NCBI GenBank assembly: GCA_023512835.1
Contig: CM042091.1
Span: 43,538,107-43,602,106 of the forward strand
From: Taxillus chinensis
Lineage: Eukaryota; Streptophyta; Magnoliopsida; Santalales; Loranthaceae
Direction: 5' to 3'
Length of the DNA: 64,000 bases
Positions 11,301-22,607 of the stretch are shown in pieces; the first letter of the stretch is position 1; every line of letters begins with the position of its first letter. The position numbers and the translations under genes were made by a program. Below the pieces are notes generated by a model. The model was not told the origin of the DNA. It searched no databases and saw only the letters and a list, made by a program, of their open reading frames with translations.

Positions 11301-14300
11301 TTTTGATATTATTATTTTTGATTGAAGTCACGAGTGAATTATTATTTTTGATATTATATAATATAAAATTATTAAATTTTATATTATATAATTATTTTTG
11401 TTTTAATCCAATTGCATTAATATGAATTTTTATTTTCAATTATTCAAATTACAATGTTGTTTATTGTTGTTAATCATTAAACAAACTTTTGTTAGTTTAA
11501 GATTAATTTTTAGTTTTTTAGTTTGATTTTATATAATGTGTAAGACTATTATGACTGTAAGATTAATATATTTTTATAAAAGGTATTGAGAAATTTTTAT
11601 TTTTAGTAGGATAATAATTTTAGAATAAATTTTATTATTTAAGGTTGAGGCGCTCGCCTCAAGCTTTCGTATATTCGTAGAATTTTCGGTTATACCGTTC
11701 CCGCCTTACGTATTTTTGAACCTTGACAAATACTACCCACTAACTCATGACTCCCATAAATAAACTACTAATAACTATTGTATTTCCTACTACATAAATT
11801 AAATACCTATTACATGAATTAACTACTCACTATTCTACTAGAAGAAATAACTATCTATTATATGAATTAACTACCCACTAATATCATAACTTGACATGAA
11901 AATTAAATTAAATCTCAAGCACTGGTGGAATTGTATCATAATATGGGATCAGTTATATAAACCTAGACAAATAAAAACTTTATATTCAATTTAATACATG
12001 GATAATTTTCTTTCAAAACACTTCTATGGGATAGAAACTTTCCTTATGCTTGATGGTTCAAAATTTTGAAGGGAGGGAGGGTATGGTCATGGTTTGCAAT
12101 ATTATCCAAGTCCGGGAAATCTCGAACGATTCGTCACGGTATCGGACGTCCCCAATACAAGATCCATGTCCGATATAAAGTTTTTGCGTTTTTTCTGCAT
12201 CCCGTCGATCTTGGCCGAGACGCAATGATTTTTTCTAGTTTTTTTCAGTATTTAATTTGATTTATTAATTTTTTATATTTTGTATTTTTGCTGTTTTTTG
12301 TTTTTTTATTTTTAAGTAATTAATATTTTGTCACTCAAATAAAAATATTAATAAATTTATAAGTAATTAATACATTTTTTTACAAATCAAAATAAATATC
12401 TATAATTAATAATTTAAAAATATTTTTCCTTAAAAATGTTATACTAATTTAATAAAAACTATTATATACATATAAACATTAATAATTATAGACCTTTTGT
12501 TATATGATTAATAATTCATTTACATGATTACTAATTATATATTGCATTAAATATTTTAAATAAATTTATTAAATTTTATACATTTATTGTGTTTTTAATT
12601 TATATAATTTATTAAATATTTTAAATTTATTATATTTAATAGAGTTATTACTATGTTTTACTTGTGTTAAGAATCTTGTTTTACTGTATTTTATATTTAT
12701 TACATTTACCCATAAAGGGCCTTTCGAAGACGACAAACCAGATTCTTTACCTGAGTAACAAAACCAGGTGGTTGCTCCATATAAACCTCCTCAACAAGGT
12801 CACCATGGAGAAAGCCATTTTTGACGTCCAATCATAGTTATTAAAGGCGCGCCTAGGCGCAAATCTCAGGCGGGCGCAGGGTTTGCGCCTGCCTTTCTTC
12901 CAGTCGAGGTGATGTCTGTGAAGCCCACCTTAAGTGCGCTTTTTAGCGCTTCATCCCCAGGCGCTAGGCGTCGCGAAGGCGCACCTTGAGGTGACGACGC
13001 GATCTTGCGTCAATCCTCCATCCATATATGATATATCGAAACAAAAGAAAGAAAGAAAGAAAAGAATCGATCGCGATCGTGCATACCAGCGGCAGCCTTC
13101 GGCAACGGCGAACCAGGTGCATCGTTCTCTCTTCTCTCTTTTCTTCTCTCTTCTCTCTTCTCTGACTGCAACTGCAACTGCGACGCGTTGCGTACCTTAG
13201 GCCACCTCTCTGCAACGCGTTGCGTCTTCTCTCGGTCGTCTCGCAGATTGCGTTTGGCCGTTGAGTCTTCTTACTTTTCTCTCTTTCTCGTTCACGTCTC
13301 CTCTGTGCGTCGCATCTCCTCTCGTTCGCGTCTGGCCGTCGCCTTTGCTTTGGTTTTTTTTGTTTTTTTCCTGCATCAACGCAACTCTTCCCGGCGAAGA
13401 TTGCACCCTGTTTTTGTTTTTAATTTTTCCCAGAAAGAAGAGAGAGGAGAGAGCAGTTGTTTCATTCTCGTCAATTTTTTTAATGTTTATTATTTGATAT
13501 TATAACAAATAAACAACTCCATTTATCTCAATTTGCAGCTTTTAGATTAGTATAGTAAATATTCAAAATAAATAACGCCATTATGAAATATTGAATTGTT
13601 ACATCTTTAAAATTACATTAGAATACATTTTTGAATAGAATACTTTCATATACATTAGAATAAATTTTTGAATAGAATACTTCATATATTTATTTTTTCT
13701 CAGATATATTATACAAACGAAGACATAATTTCTATTTAGCAGAGAAAGAAATATTTTTTTAATCTAAAAATATTATTAGCATATTTTAAATATATATATA
13801 TATAATATGTGCGCCTTGCTTCCCTTAGGCCCGCGTTTTTTTTTTGTGCCTTGCGCCTAGGCAAGGTGTGGCCTTTGCGCCTTGAGTGCGCCTTGCGCCT
13901 TTAATAACTATGCGTCCAATTGATGAAGAGGTCAACCATAATGAATAGCTAAAGAGAGAAACACTCGAACAGACGGAATCTTGCCTACATGAGAAAAAGT
14001 ATCATCATAGTCAACACCATAAACCTGAGTGTATCCCTTAGCCACCAAGCGAGCCTTCAATCGTTCAAGGGAACCATCAGGATGAACTTTCGTAGTAAAA
14101 ACTCAACGACACCCAACAACATGTTTATCAACGGGTAACCGGGTGAGATCCCATGTGCATTAGTATGAAGAGCCTGCATCTCATTGTTCATGGCTTGACG
14201 CCATCCAGGATAAGCAAGAGCTTCAGCAACACTGTGAAGCACAACTAGAGACGAAACAGAGGAAACAAAAGCAGAGAAACAAGGAAATAACTTGAAGGTA

Positions 14301-17300
14301 GAGACCAAGTGAGACATAGGATACTGAGAGCGGACATTACCAGTATAAGAAACAAAACGGTCAAGAGGACGACCAACACAAGAACGAGTACCTTTATGTT
14401 GAGTAATAGGAAGGTCATGGGCCACAGTCGGCTTAGAAGACGAGACGCTGATTGAGGTGGGCGGAACTTCAGGAGCTGGATTTCGGCAATGATATGTTTG
14501 TCCAGTGAAGCGGTCTCTAGGTGGGAGATACGGATCAAGCAGAGCTGACTCAAGAGAGGAGTCCATCGGAGGAACGGGGAATGGAATAACCGGAGGAGCA
14601 GGTGGATTATGTGAGAAAGAAGTATAATAGGATTTATCCTCATGAAAAGTGACATCAGCGGAGACATAGATGCGACCAGTCAAGGGGTTATAACACCGAT
14701 ATCCTTACGAGAATAGCTGATGAAAACACACTTAATTGAGCGAGGATTCAACTTATCAATAAAACAAACACAACCAAAAACACAAAGATGAAGAGAGAAA
14801 AGAGGAACACTAAGATAAAGAATGGAGTAGGGAACCTGTCCACGTAAGACAGACGAGGGAATACGGTTAATCAAATAACAAGCTGTAAGAACCGCATAAC
14901 CCCAGAAAGATTTAGGAAGTTGCATATGTACAATCAAACATTGAGCAACATCAAGTAAATGGTGATTCTTCCGTTTAGCAACACCATTTTGTTGATGAGT
15001 ATAGGAACAAGAAGTTTGATGTACAATACTATGGGAGACAAGAAAAGGTTGAAACCCATAGGAGGTACTCAAATATTTCTTGGCATTATCAGATCGCAAG
15101 TATTTTAATAGAGACCTGAAATTGATTTTGAATTTCATAATAGAAGTGCTGAAAACAAGAGAAAACTTCAGTTTAATTTTTCATTAAATACAACTAAGTC
15201 ACGCGAGAATAATCATCGACGAATGTGACAAAATACTTAAAACCAGAAGAAATTGATATAGGAAAAGGATCCCATACATAAGAGTGAACTAATTCAAAGG
15301 GTTTTATGACCTAAGAAAAGAGATACGATGATGTTTACCTAACTCACAAGTTTCACACGGGAAAGACTTAACAGAAGCAGCAGAAGGTGACATAAATTGA
15401 AGCTTACTGAGAGAAGGATGTCTTAAGCGATAGTGCAACCAAAAATGATTAGAGAAACAATGGGCAACCGTAGTTGCAACCGAAGGAATAGTGCGATCGA
15501 AGTAATAAAGATCATTAGCCTTAGTTCCCCTACCAATCGTTCGTCCAGTCTTCAGATCCTGGAAAATACAACCAGAAGATAAAAAGGTTATAGAACAATT
15601 GATGGCTTTAGTTAAGGAACTAACGGATAATAAGTTATATGGTGAGTGAGGTAAATGCAGCATGGTTGGAAGGAAAAGAGATGAGCTCAAGTGCGTAGTC
15701 CCCGTTCCAGTGATAGAGGTTTGAGAACCATCAGCAAAGATAACTGGATGAGATGAGGTGAGAGCCATAGATTTAAGAAAGGACAAGAGTTTAGAATTAC
15801 CAGTCATTTGATAAGTGGCTCCAGAGTCTAGAACCCAGGTATCAGGCTTGGAAATAAGCAAACATAGCAGTATGTGCTGAAGTTATAGCCATCAGGGCAG
15901 AACCAATCAAAAACTCATAATCAGCACAGGATAAAGTAACTGATTCAAGAGAATCAGTAATGCTAATATATTCTGTGTGTGCTATCATAATGCAATACAG
16001 GAAAAACAAACCAACTAGTTGCAACGGACTAAGGCAGGAATATGAATTTTGTAGTTGTCACCACTTCACTCACTCATCAGTCAGTTCCATAACCAACCAA
16101 TCAATCGCAGATTCATATTCATTTATCAACAGCAAACGTCTCAGAGAGAGCAACAAATATCAACCAATAAACAGGTCACGGAAGCAATTTAAACTAAACC
16201 GGCAATAATAATCCAACACTCCAAACCACACCTCAATTTACATGCACAGTGCTTACGCTTAACAACATGCCAAGAAGATATATGAAACAATAGAGCAACT
16301 ATCGAGAAGATATATAAGGAAAGGGACCTGAAGACCGTTTTGTGTCATCATCGCGTGTCTGGCAGAGCCGATGTTGAGAAGAAGGAACCTGAGGACGTAC
16401 GTCAGCGCGCACGTCTAACCTATCATCACTGAAGAAACGATTGTGTGCGCCGTCGTCGAGTGTAGCGGACGATCAGGTGCATCGTCATCGAGAGCGAGCC
16501 GTCACTGAGATCGAGTGTGCCGTCGAGAGCGAGCCATCGCCGAAATCGCTGTGCATCGTTGAGGTCGATCGTTAGGCGTCAGTAGTCGCAACAGAGGCTC
16601 TCCGTCGTTAGTCGCCGTCGGCAGTCACGACAGGTGAGCCCACTGTCGTCTCCAATCGACAAGCTTGTCGTCTCCGTCAAACGAGCTTGCCGTCTGTAGC
16701 GTTGGTCACCATAGCGTTGGCTGCGTCACAGAGAACACTACGTCGTCGAGATGGTTTCACGTGTCGAGATGATTTTATGCGTCGTAAGGCTCTGATACCA
16801 TGTTAAAAAGATAAATATTCATTTGATAATACATGATTCTCATAATCCGTACATATAACATCTCATACTCCAAATATGGTAAGATCTTAATGTGTACGTT
16901 ACAACACTTATAAATTTATAATCATTCCGATAAAAAAATTCCAATAATCATGTATTGAACATAGTTAGAGATTGCCTAGCTCTGATTGATAACTTGGACT
17001 TGTCTATCGCCTTGTGGATTGAGAACTTCAATTTGGTTTTAGTCCAACTAAATGTCTTCCATATAAGAACCCCCCAAGACTGTAGTTGAGCAAATATGAC
17101 TTGTAAGGAATCCATAATTTGTTTCATGGTGACAAAATATTTTGTTAGTTGAGGGGCTATTATCTTGATTAAACCATGTCGTGGCATTAAATTCTCACTC
17201 CCTATGGTCCACTTAGCTGCTCACTCTTTTGCTTTAGATCAGCCTTCACTTATGTGAGGGCTGAAGAAGATATTTATAGAGAGGTGTAGACAATGTTTTG

Positions 17301-19331
17301 CCTTGCATTCTCTTGAATAGTTTGCCAAATGAAATTTCCTTATTTATATAATTCTCTCACCAAAATTGACATGATGGTGAAGATCAATTTTATATGACTA
17401 CAATTGAGCTTCTATAACTTGTATGCACTAAGTAGTTTCGTAATCATTGCTTGCATATCATGGTTTGTGTTGCATGCCACACATGACATTTTTTGATTTC
17501 CCTCTGGTCATAGAAACCATTACTGTGAATGCGTCAACAATGAGGTCCTCCATGTTATAATTGTCAAAAAGCGCACCTAGTTGCAAGGCACACTAAATGT
17601 ACTTTACCTTGGAAAAGCCTATCACCAATGACTAAGCATATGCTTTGTTGCGCTTCAATATGCTTTTCCTGTGCTTTCTTTATGGCAGGCCCCAGAATTT
17701 TTTGTTATTAATTTTAGAACCAAAATTTGATTGTTTGGTTTTCTATTATAAATATACTGCCAAGTAGATGTGGTCTATAATTTTTTGTTTACATTATGTA
17801 TGTTATTTCAATAAAGTGTGTACTTTTGTGTTGCGCGTAAGTCCCAAGAGCCCTTGATACTCTTAATGTGCCTGCGTTTTTAATAACTGTGGGTCCTCCA
17901 TTGGACCCCCACAATAATGAGGTCCAATTCCAACGAATAAAGGGAATTTTTTTTTCATACATATATTCTTGATAAAAAATAAAATTCTAAACACCCTCAA
18001 ATAATTTGTTAACTTGAATACCCTAGAAAAATTTCATAGAGCTGTCCCTGAATCCCAACATGGTACTTCCGCAACTACTTGATCTATTATGGATTAAAGC
18101 AATCCAATCAAGGATGTATATCTAATAAGATATAATTCCTAAATGAGAAAACATGGAAACCTAAATGAAACGAGGGTGAATGACTGCACAATAAAGTAGG
18201 AAGCTCAAATAAGGCACTGGGAATTTAAATTGGAGGTCTTGGTTTGAAAGATTATTTCTTCCAGCCGGTAACAAGCATTTTTAGTCAAAAACTCTGATTC
18301 AATGGCTGGCTTTGATAATAGAAAATAGAGATGAAGGTGCAGGGTGCACACCCAAATAGGTTTCAAACTAATTAATTCATAATATAATACATTGTAGTGT
18401 CTTACAACAGAGTCCAATATTATGGAAACCCTAATGAACCATAAAACTAGTGCTATAAAGATATTAAATCCATCATGCCAAGCCTAATGATTTAAATCTC
18501 TCACAAAACCTAACTGATTTTATTGTGCAAGGCATATGACAAGTAACTTTTTTTAAAAAAAATTATTTTCAAAAAAAGATTATTGCATTTTATTTATTAT
18601 TCATTCTTTAATGTTGTGGATAAAGACTTGTATGCTACATGTTTCCACTTCCATTATGCTGCAAAAATTTTAACTAGTTATTATTCATTGTGGTTTAGCT
18701 TGTTTCAGGTTCGAGGGAAGTTATATGAGCTACTCATCAACTGTATCCCGCCTGATATTATTCTAAAGGTGAAGAAGAAGTGCAATACTTATTGTAAATG
18801 TTTTATATAAGAACGCAAATTATCTTTTTGTTGGTTTTCAGAGGCTGCTTTTCGAACTATTGAAAAGATTGGATGCTGAACTAAAGCATGAGGTCTGCCA
18901 TTGGGCTGCATATTATGTAAGTTCATGGTCTGTATTTAAATTTAGTATAATAGCTACTATTTGATGCGCTAGTGCGGTCTACTTGCTATAGACAATAGTC
19001 TGGGCACGTACATAACGTAACAGAAGGAAAACAAGGAAAAGTGCCTCTTGCCCGTGAATGATAGCTAACTGTATTTTCTCATTTTACTGCAGGAGCATAG
19101 AATGCGTCTTGGACAGAAAGCCATCTTTCACCTTGAAGGTACACAATATTAAAATGTGGCAAAATCCAAGGAATAATTTCCATGCTCGCACAGAAACTTC
19201 ATACATTCCTCAACTTCATCATGTGTGTACCTTCATATCATTTCATGGAGTTCATGTTGGTCAATTGTGCAGCTTTTGTGGCCAAGTTCATGAGCGTTTA
19301 CAAGTCTTTCCTCATTGCTACCTTTGGCTAA
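5360..19331 (+). CDS. RFC3: replication factor C subunit 3 (clamp-loader small subunit), 11 coding exons
   Basis: This small AAA+ subunit of the nuclear RFC complex loads PCNA onto primer-template DNA. Coding exons: 5360-5443, 5572-5682, 5822-5854, 6428-6596, 7066-7247, 8293-8429, 8528-8626, 18699-18768, 18842-18916, 19093-19138, 19273-19331. All introns are GT/AG and the phases join without a break. The product is 354 residues, the length I recall for the Arabidopsis protein. It starts MLWVDKYRP (RFC box), with Walker [10 protein letters not shown] at residues 41-49, Walker B-region [10 protein letters not shown] at 133-142, the SRC motif at 179-181, and a C-terminus ending LIATFG. As in this subunit type, the Walker B acidic pair is NEVD rather than DEAD. 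The exon 7/8 join gives Ser where relatives have Lys (SPKSLFQ). Intron 7 is about 10 kb and packed with transposons. The gene appears intact. Confidence 0.93.
9949..10397. repeat. tandem duplication, unit about 222 bp, inside the Gypsy-like gag region
   Basis: A block starting GTTAAGACACTTTAGGC at 10048 recurs at 10270, and the phrase ACAATGGCAAAGGTGTG recurs near 9950 and 10170. This defines two adjacent, nearly identical units. The duplication interrupts the gag frame, so it arose in, or inactivated, this copy. Confidence 0.75.
10676..11725. mobile_element. non-autonomous hAT element, TSD ACAAATAC
   Basis: This 1,050-bp element has terminal inverted repeats CATGGTTCGAAAATA (left) and CAAGGTTCAAAAATA (complement of the right end). 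It is flanked by a perfect 8-bp target duplication ACAAATAC at 10668-10675 and 11726-11733, the hAT signature. The left end is GC-rich and the interior very AT-rich. There is no transposase frame. It lies inside the right LTR of the Gypsy-like element, so it is younger than that LTR. Confidence 0.85.
11944..12714. other. AT-rich RFC3 intron 7 sequence
   Basis: This is non-coding sequence between two elements. A small GC-rich island at 12080-12215 may be a remnant of a short transposon, but I find no matching inverted ends. The rest is AT-rich and featureless. Confidence 0.35.
12715..16961 (-). mobile_element. decayed Copia retrotransposon in RFC3 intron 7
   Basis: Read on the minus strand: a putative short LTR (about 16800-16961, TGTTAAAAAG...TTGAACA in plus orientation), a primer-binding-type site ATGGTATCAGAGCC (complement at about 16789-16802), and a leader. 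Then come a protease with WVLDSGAT and a gag-pre-integrase segment with [10 protein letters not shown] and CETCELGKH (15861-15304). The integrase follows (15301-14680), then the start of reverse transcriptase ([19 protein letters not shown] near 14200, [16 protein letters not shown] near 12790). The 3' half of RT, RNase H and the second LTR are missing left of 12715. Several in-frame stops occur. The integrase carries HSYVW where HSDVW is expected, and GVAKRKN where GVAERKN is expected (codon 14974-14976), so two catalytic acids are lost. A hAT element splits the RT. Confidence 0.85.
12833..13912. mobile_element. non-autonomous hAT element, copy 1 of the CATAGTTATTAAAGGCGC family
   Basis: This 1,080-bp element has terminal inverted repeats CATAGTTATTAAAGGCGC at both ends and a perfect 8-bp target duplication CGTCCAAT (12825-12832, 13913-13920). 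Removing the element and one duplication restores the Copia RT reading frame, which confirms the boundaries. The subterminal regions are dense in GCGCC/GGCGC words and the interior is AT-rich. A CT-rich, splice-site-like middle (13120-13440) gives spurious open frames. There is no transposase. Confidence 0.9.
16962..17550. other. RFC3 intron 7 sequence, unclassified
   Basis: A minus-strand open frame at 16948-17187 is not similar to any family I recognise. There are no LTRs, inverted repeats or tandem repeats. It is probably an old transposon or plain intron sequence. Confidence 0.3.
17551..17890. mobile_element. hAT relic related to the CATAGTTATTAAAGGCGC family
   Basis: The left end CATGTTATAATTGTC...AAAGCGCACCTAG and the right end GTGCCTGCGTTTTTAATAAC resemble degenerate versions of the ends at 12833/13912. 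GGTCCTC abuts the element on both sides (17544-17550; 17892-17898), matching 7 of the 8 bp expected for a hAT duplication. It is only about 340 bp, so it is internally deleted. Confidence 0.6.
17899..18698. other. remaining RFC3 intron 7 sequence
   Basis: This AT-rich intron sequence ends at the exon 8 acceptor (AG at 18697-18698). No element or gene is visible. Confidence 0.5.
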
Positions 19332-20469
19332 AGACAGGTCCGTCTATCATGCAATTAAGTGGATTTCGTGACCCTATCTTTCCGGCCATTTGCTTGGAGG
19401 TCTTCAGCATCGTTGGTTTTGGCCAAGTCCTGTGATCATGTGGTTGTGCCCAAAGAAGAATTTGCCAAAAAAAGACAATTTTGGTCTTTCCAGATACATT
19501 TGTCCCGGGATGTCTTACCTTGCACTGAATTTAAATTGCATTTTTTTTAAATGCGTGCACGGCATCCAAGCCATTACCCTCTGCTCTCTCTCTGAAGGCG
19601 TTAATAATTCAATGGAGAAAACGAAGGGTGCAGATTATGACTATGAAAATGTTTGCCCCACATGAGGATTTTGGGTCAAATCTGCATCATGATTTCTAAT
19701 TGATTGACAGCGCATATACTTGCATCTTTTTTCCTTTGTTTTTTAAGTACGATTGGAAACAAGTGATGCTAGCCCTCGTCCATTTTTTTAAATTGATCAT
19801 CCTAAATTGAGGGATTAAAAGATGAGAAATTCTTAATGTAAGTATGTTTGCGTTTAATCCTTAAAAAACAAATCATGCTTGCATGTTACGCTACAGATTA
19901 CTCCACCCAAAAACTCGAAAGTCATCGTGTTATGAGCTTGTCAGCAATTAAATAAAGGCATTTCAAATTTTAATTTAAATAATATTTTGGCATGCTTAAG
20001 TTTTAGTTTATTAAGTTTACAACAAACGAGGCATGAGAAAAATAAATAAACCAAACCTGAAAAAGAAGGAACTTAAATCAAAATAAAGGATTGACAAAAT
20101 TCAGGATTCAAGCAAGTTGTAACGGGTGAGTGAGAAAATACTCCGAGGACAGCTTTAATGGACGTCTATAATTTATAAGTTTTTTTTTATTTCATGTGAA
20201 TTTAAATTCTATATAAAAAAGGTCATGTAAATCATTAGATACAAAATACAAGAAAAATACAAAAAAGTGATATTCATTCATTTTTTATTTTATTAATTAG
20301 TTAGTGTAAAAAAGTATTGGACTCTACTAGAAGAAATTTGGTACAAAATTTTAGTTTGGGGAGCCAAACAAATTAATTAAGTAAAATCACATGATAAGAG
20401 TATTTCTAGTAGTAGCAAGCTAAAGTTATATTTAGTCTGTTACAGTATCATTTTAGCTAATGATACTCT
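19332..20469. other. RFC3 3' untranslated region and spacer
   Basis: The first few hundred bases after the TAA at 19329-19331 presumably form the 3' untranslated region; no unambiguous poly(A) site can be fixed. The rest is AT-rich spacer with no supported feature. Confidence 0.45.
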
Positions 20470-20474
20470 AATAG

Positions 20475-21775
20475 TGTTGGATCAAGCCCAGAATTTGGAT
20501 AATGCTGATAAAGCCTTATGTAATTTGATCTGAGATCTTTTGTATTTCTTTGATCGTTGCAAAAGATATGTTATTAATCCGGAGATACACTCGTGAGAGC
20601 AAAGCTAAGGATAGGATACATAATCCTGATCCGGACAAGAGTGAGTGTCGTCAAACACTTGGTAAATAACCAAGTCACCAATACATACGGAATGAGGAAC
20701 ATTCGTGCGGACTAAGAACTTAAAAGCTATGGATTGCGGAATATGTTCCTAGTGTCTCAAGCGAACTAAAGTGAAGAAGACACGGAGTAAGGCATCCAAG
20801 TCTTTCATACATACGAAGTAAGGAAATATTGATGCGGAATAAGGACCCGAGTCTTTATTCGCACGAAGTAAGGAAATTAGACATGGAGTAAGGAATCCGG
20901 GCCACTCACTCATACGGAGTAAGGAACTTACATACGGAGTAAGGAAGCGCTAGTACGGAGTAAGCACTCAGATCCCTTAGACTTGCCCGGAGTAAGGAAC
21001 TTACATACGGAGTAAGGAACTTACATGCGGAGTAAGGAACTTACATGCGGAGTAAGGAAGCGCTGACACGGACTAAGGATTCCAGTACCAAATAGATACG
21101 GAGTAAACAACCACTGACACGGAGTAAGGTTCCGAGCTTCATTAGCAACGGAGTAAGGAAAATTACACCGGACCAATAAGATGCTACTTCAATTCACCAC
21201 ATTTAAGGCTATCAGCTCGTGGCGTCCCGATGTAAGACAAACTCATTGAGAACCTGAAGAATCTTACATGTGGATCACCCGGATATATGGACACAACCTT
21301 AAGTATATTTGGGAACTCACAAAGGCACTTATACTCTTCAAACCCAAGATCTTGAGCTCCACAAACCGCAGCAGTCAAGGCAGAGAGATTACCGAGGAAT
21401 AGTTAGTGCTGAACGCATTCCGGAACTACAAGTTCCAAGGTTGTCTCTTAGGAATGTTTGTATAAATATTCATACTTGTACATTTGTGAAAAAGAGTGTA
21501 TGTGTGCTTACGAGCCTGAATAATCTGTGTATGCACAAGAGCTCAAAGAGATGATCAAGGCTAGTGTGTGAATCCCTTTGTAAACAGAGTGTAAGAGAGT
21601 CTTGCTTCTATTTTGTTGTATTTATCTCTTGATAATAAAACAAAATACTTCCACTATCTGGTTATCTTCCGCAGTGATTTTATCACTTGACTAGATTAGT
21701 GTAGTGCCTTAAGAGATCAAAAGAGTTTCGATAAGAGCCTATTCACCCCCCCCTCTAGGCTCCAAGGGACCATCA
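20475..21775 (+). mobile_element. solo LTR, family A, copy 1 (TSD AATAG)
   Basis: A 1,301-bp sequence starts TGTTGGATCAAG and ends GGGACCATCA. It is flanked by a perfect 5-bp duplication AATAG (20470-20474, 21776-21780). The end TATTCACCCCCCCTCTAGG is typical of Copia-type LTR ends in plants. No internal region or second LTR is nearby, so it is a recombination product. A near-identical copy lies at 39923-41268. It carries an internal minisatellite. Confidence 0.9.
20620..21175. repeat. hairpin-forming minisatellite inside the family A LTR
   Basis: This is an irregular array of a 20-21 bp unit, core GGAGTAAGGAACTTACATAC, with spacer variants ending AGCGCTGACAC. The clearest tandem run is 20984-21060. 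Each full unit contains GTAAG-GAA-CTTAC, a 5-bp inverted repeat around a 3-nt loop. Confidence 0.85.
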
Positions 21776-21780
21776 AATAG

Positions 21781-21880
21781 AATCCTATTTATATTTTGCT
21801 TAACTGTTATTTTTTCCTATCTACCATTATATTTCCTCTAGATCTCTAAAATCCATTTGATATTCCTTCCCTAGCGATCC

Positions 21881-21936
<56 letters not shown>

Positions 21937-22414
21937 CTAGATCAGCACGTGAGGACGTTGGAGGGGGGGAGGGAGGGAGGGAGAGGGTGAGCGGCGGCGA
22001 GGGGAGGGAGGGAGAGGGCAATGGTAGAGGGGGAGGAATGAGGGTGGAGGGAGACACGTGAAAGTATGAGTATTTTAGGTTTTGAAAAAATTTGGATGAT
22101 GTGACATTTTAGCAAAACCTATAAATTTAGGTAAATTTACCTAAATTTATTGGTATTGCTGATGATATAATTAACCTATTGGAGCAACTTTTCATCTATA
22201 TTTGACTATAGTTAGGATATAACTAATCTATTAGAGATGCTCTAACAACTCTAATTTTAGTCACAAGCTATTTATACAGATTTATTATGCCAGTTAATTA
22301 TATAAATAATAAATTTGGCATATTTTATTTGTTTTACCATTAAGCCCAAAAGTTCAATCATCTTCTTTAAAAAAACTAATTTAATCATGTTATTGAAAAA
22401 AACTAATTATTTTC
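21781..22414. repeat. spacer with (CT)n microsatellite and G-rich tract
   Basis: A (CT)n run at 21882-21934 is followed by a purine-rich GGGAGGG tract to about 22060, then AT-rich sequence. The host block on either side of the solo LTR (about 20400-20474 and 22140-22260) contains loosely complementary CTAATAG/CTATTAG words. It may be an old MITE, but the ends are too diverged to call. Confidence 0.45.
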
Positions 22415-22607
22415 CCATATTTATCTTATTTGTCATTATTGTAGTAATCATCACAAGAAATTAACATATCTAGTGCCGGCCCTAAGGGTAGGCCAAGAGG
22501 CAGTTGCCTTGGGAATCCCATGGCTAAAATCCACTAAGGGCACTTTTTTCGGACCATATTCAAGCTTGTAGGGGCATTTCTAGGGATGAATTCTAAGGTC
22601 TGCTAAG
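22415..22607. repeat. dispersed repeat, copy 1 left part (continues 23955-24085)
   Basis: This segment and 23955-24085 together match 31014-31340 base for base over long stretches (CGGCC..AGGGTA, AAGGGCACTTTTT, TTAAACTTTAGATTCT, GAGTTGTGGTTGTGTAACC). Copy 1 is split by the hAT element at 22608-23954; the second copy is uninterrupted. The class of the repeat is unknown. Confidence 0.75.

Larger units (their letters stand above)
8858..11943 (-). mobile_element. gag-only Gypsy-like LTR element in RFC3 intron 7
   Basis: Two direct LTR copies flank a short internal region read on the minus strand: a left LTR at 8863-9125 and a right LTR at about 10545-11938 (enlarged by a hAT insertion). A primer-binding-type sequence complementary to initiator tRNA-Met (TGATATCAGAGCCA on the minus strand) lies at 10529-10542. 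A polypurine-like tract adjoins the left LTR near 9126-9140. TAATA at 8858-8862 and 11939-11943 is a plausible target duplication. The gag starts near 10519 and is clearest at 9939-9344 ([11 protein letters not shown], then [15 protein letters not shown]). There is no protease, RT or integrase, so this is a non-autonomous element. One LTR edge is TA rather than TG, so the boundaries are approximate. Confidence 0.7.

Noticed and set aside
13188..13505. Open frames on both strands at 12934-13505
   Set aside because: They lie within a non-autonomous hAT element, are biased by CT-rich sequence, and are not conserved in the second copy at 47816-48832.
14245..14667. A 140-residue Leu/Ser-rich minus-strand frame
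   Set aside because: It overlaps the Copia linker/RT frame, which matches the family, in a different phase.
20620..21175. Regular 20-bp repeats resembling a CRISPR array
   Set aside because: The units are mostly contiguous with no unique spacers, they lie inside a plant LTR, and the genome is eukaryotic.
21184..21378. A minus-strand frame (MTAAVCGAQDLGFEEYK) found in both family A LTRs (also 40664-40849)
   Set aside because: The similarity is explained by the LTRs being near-identical at DNA level. There is no independent sign of selection on the protein, and the C-terminal parts differ by frame-neutral and non-neutral changes alike.
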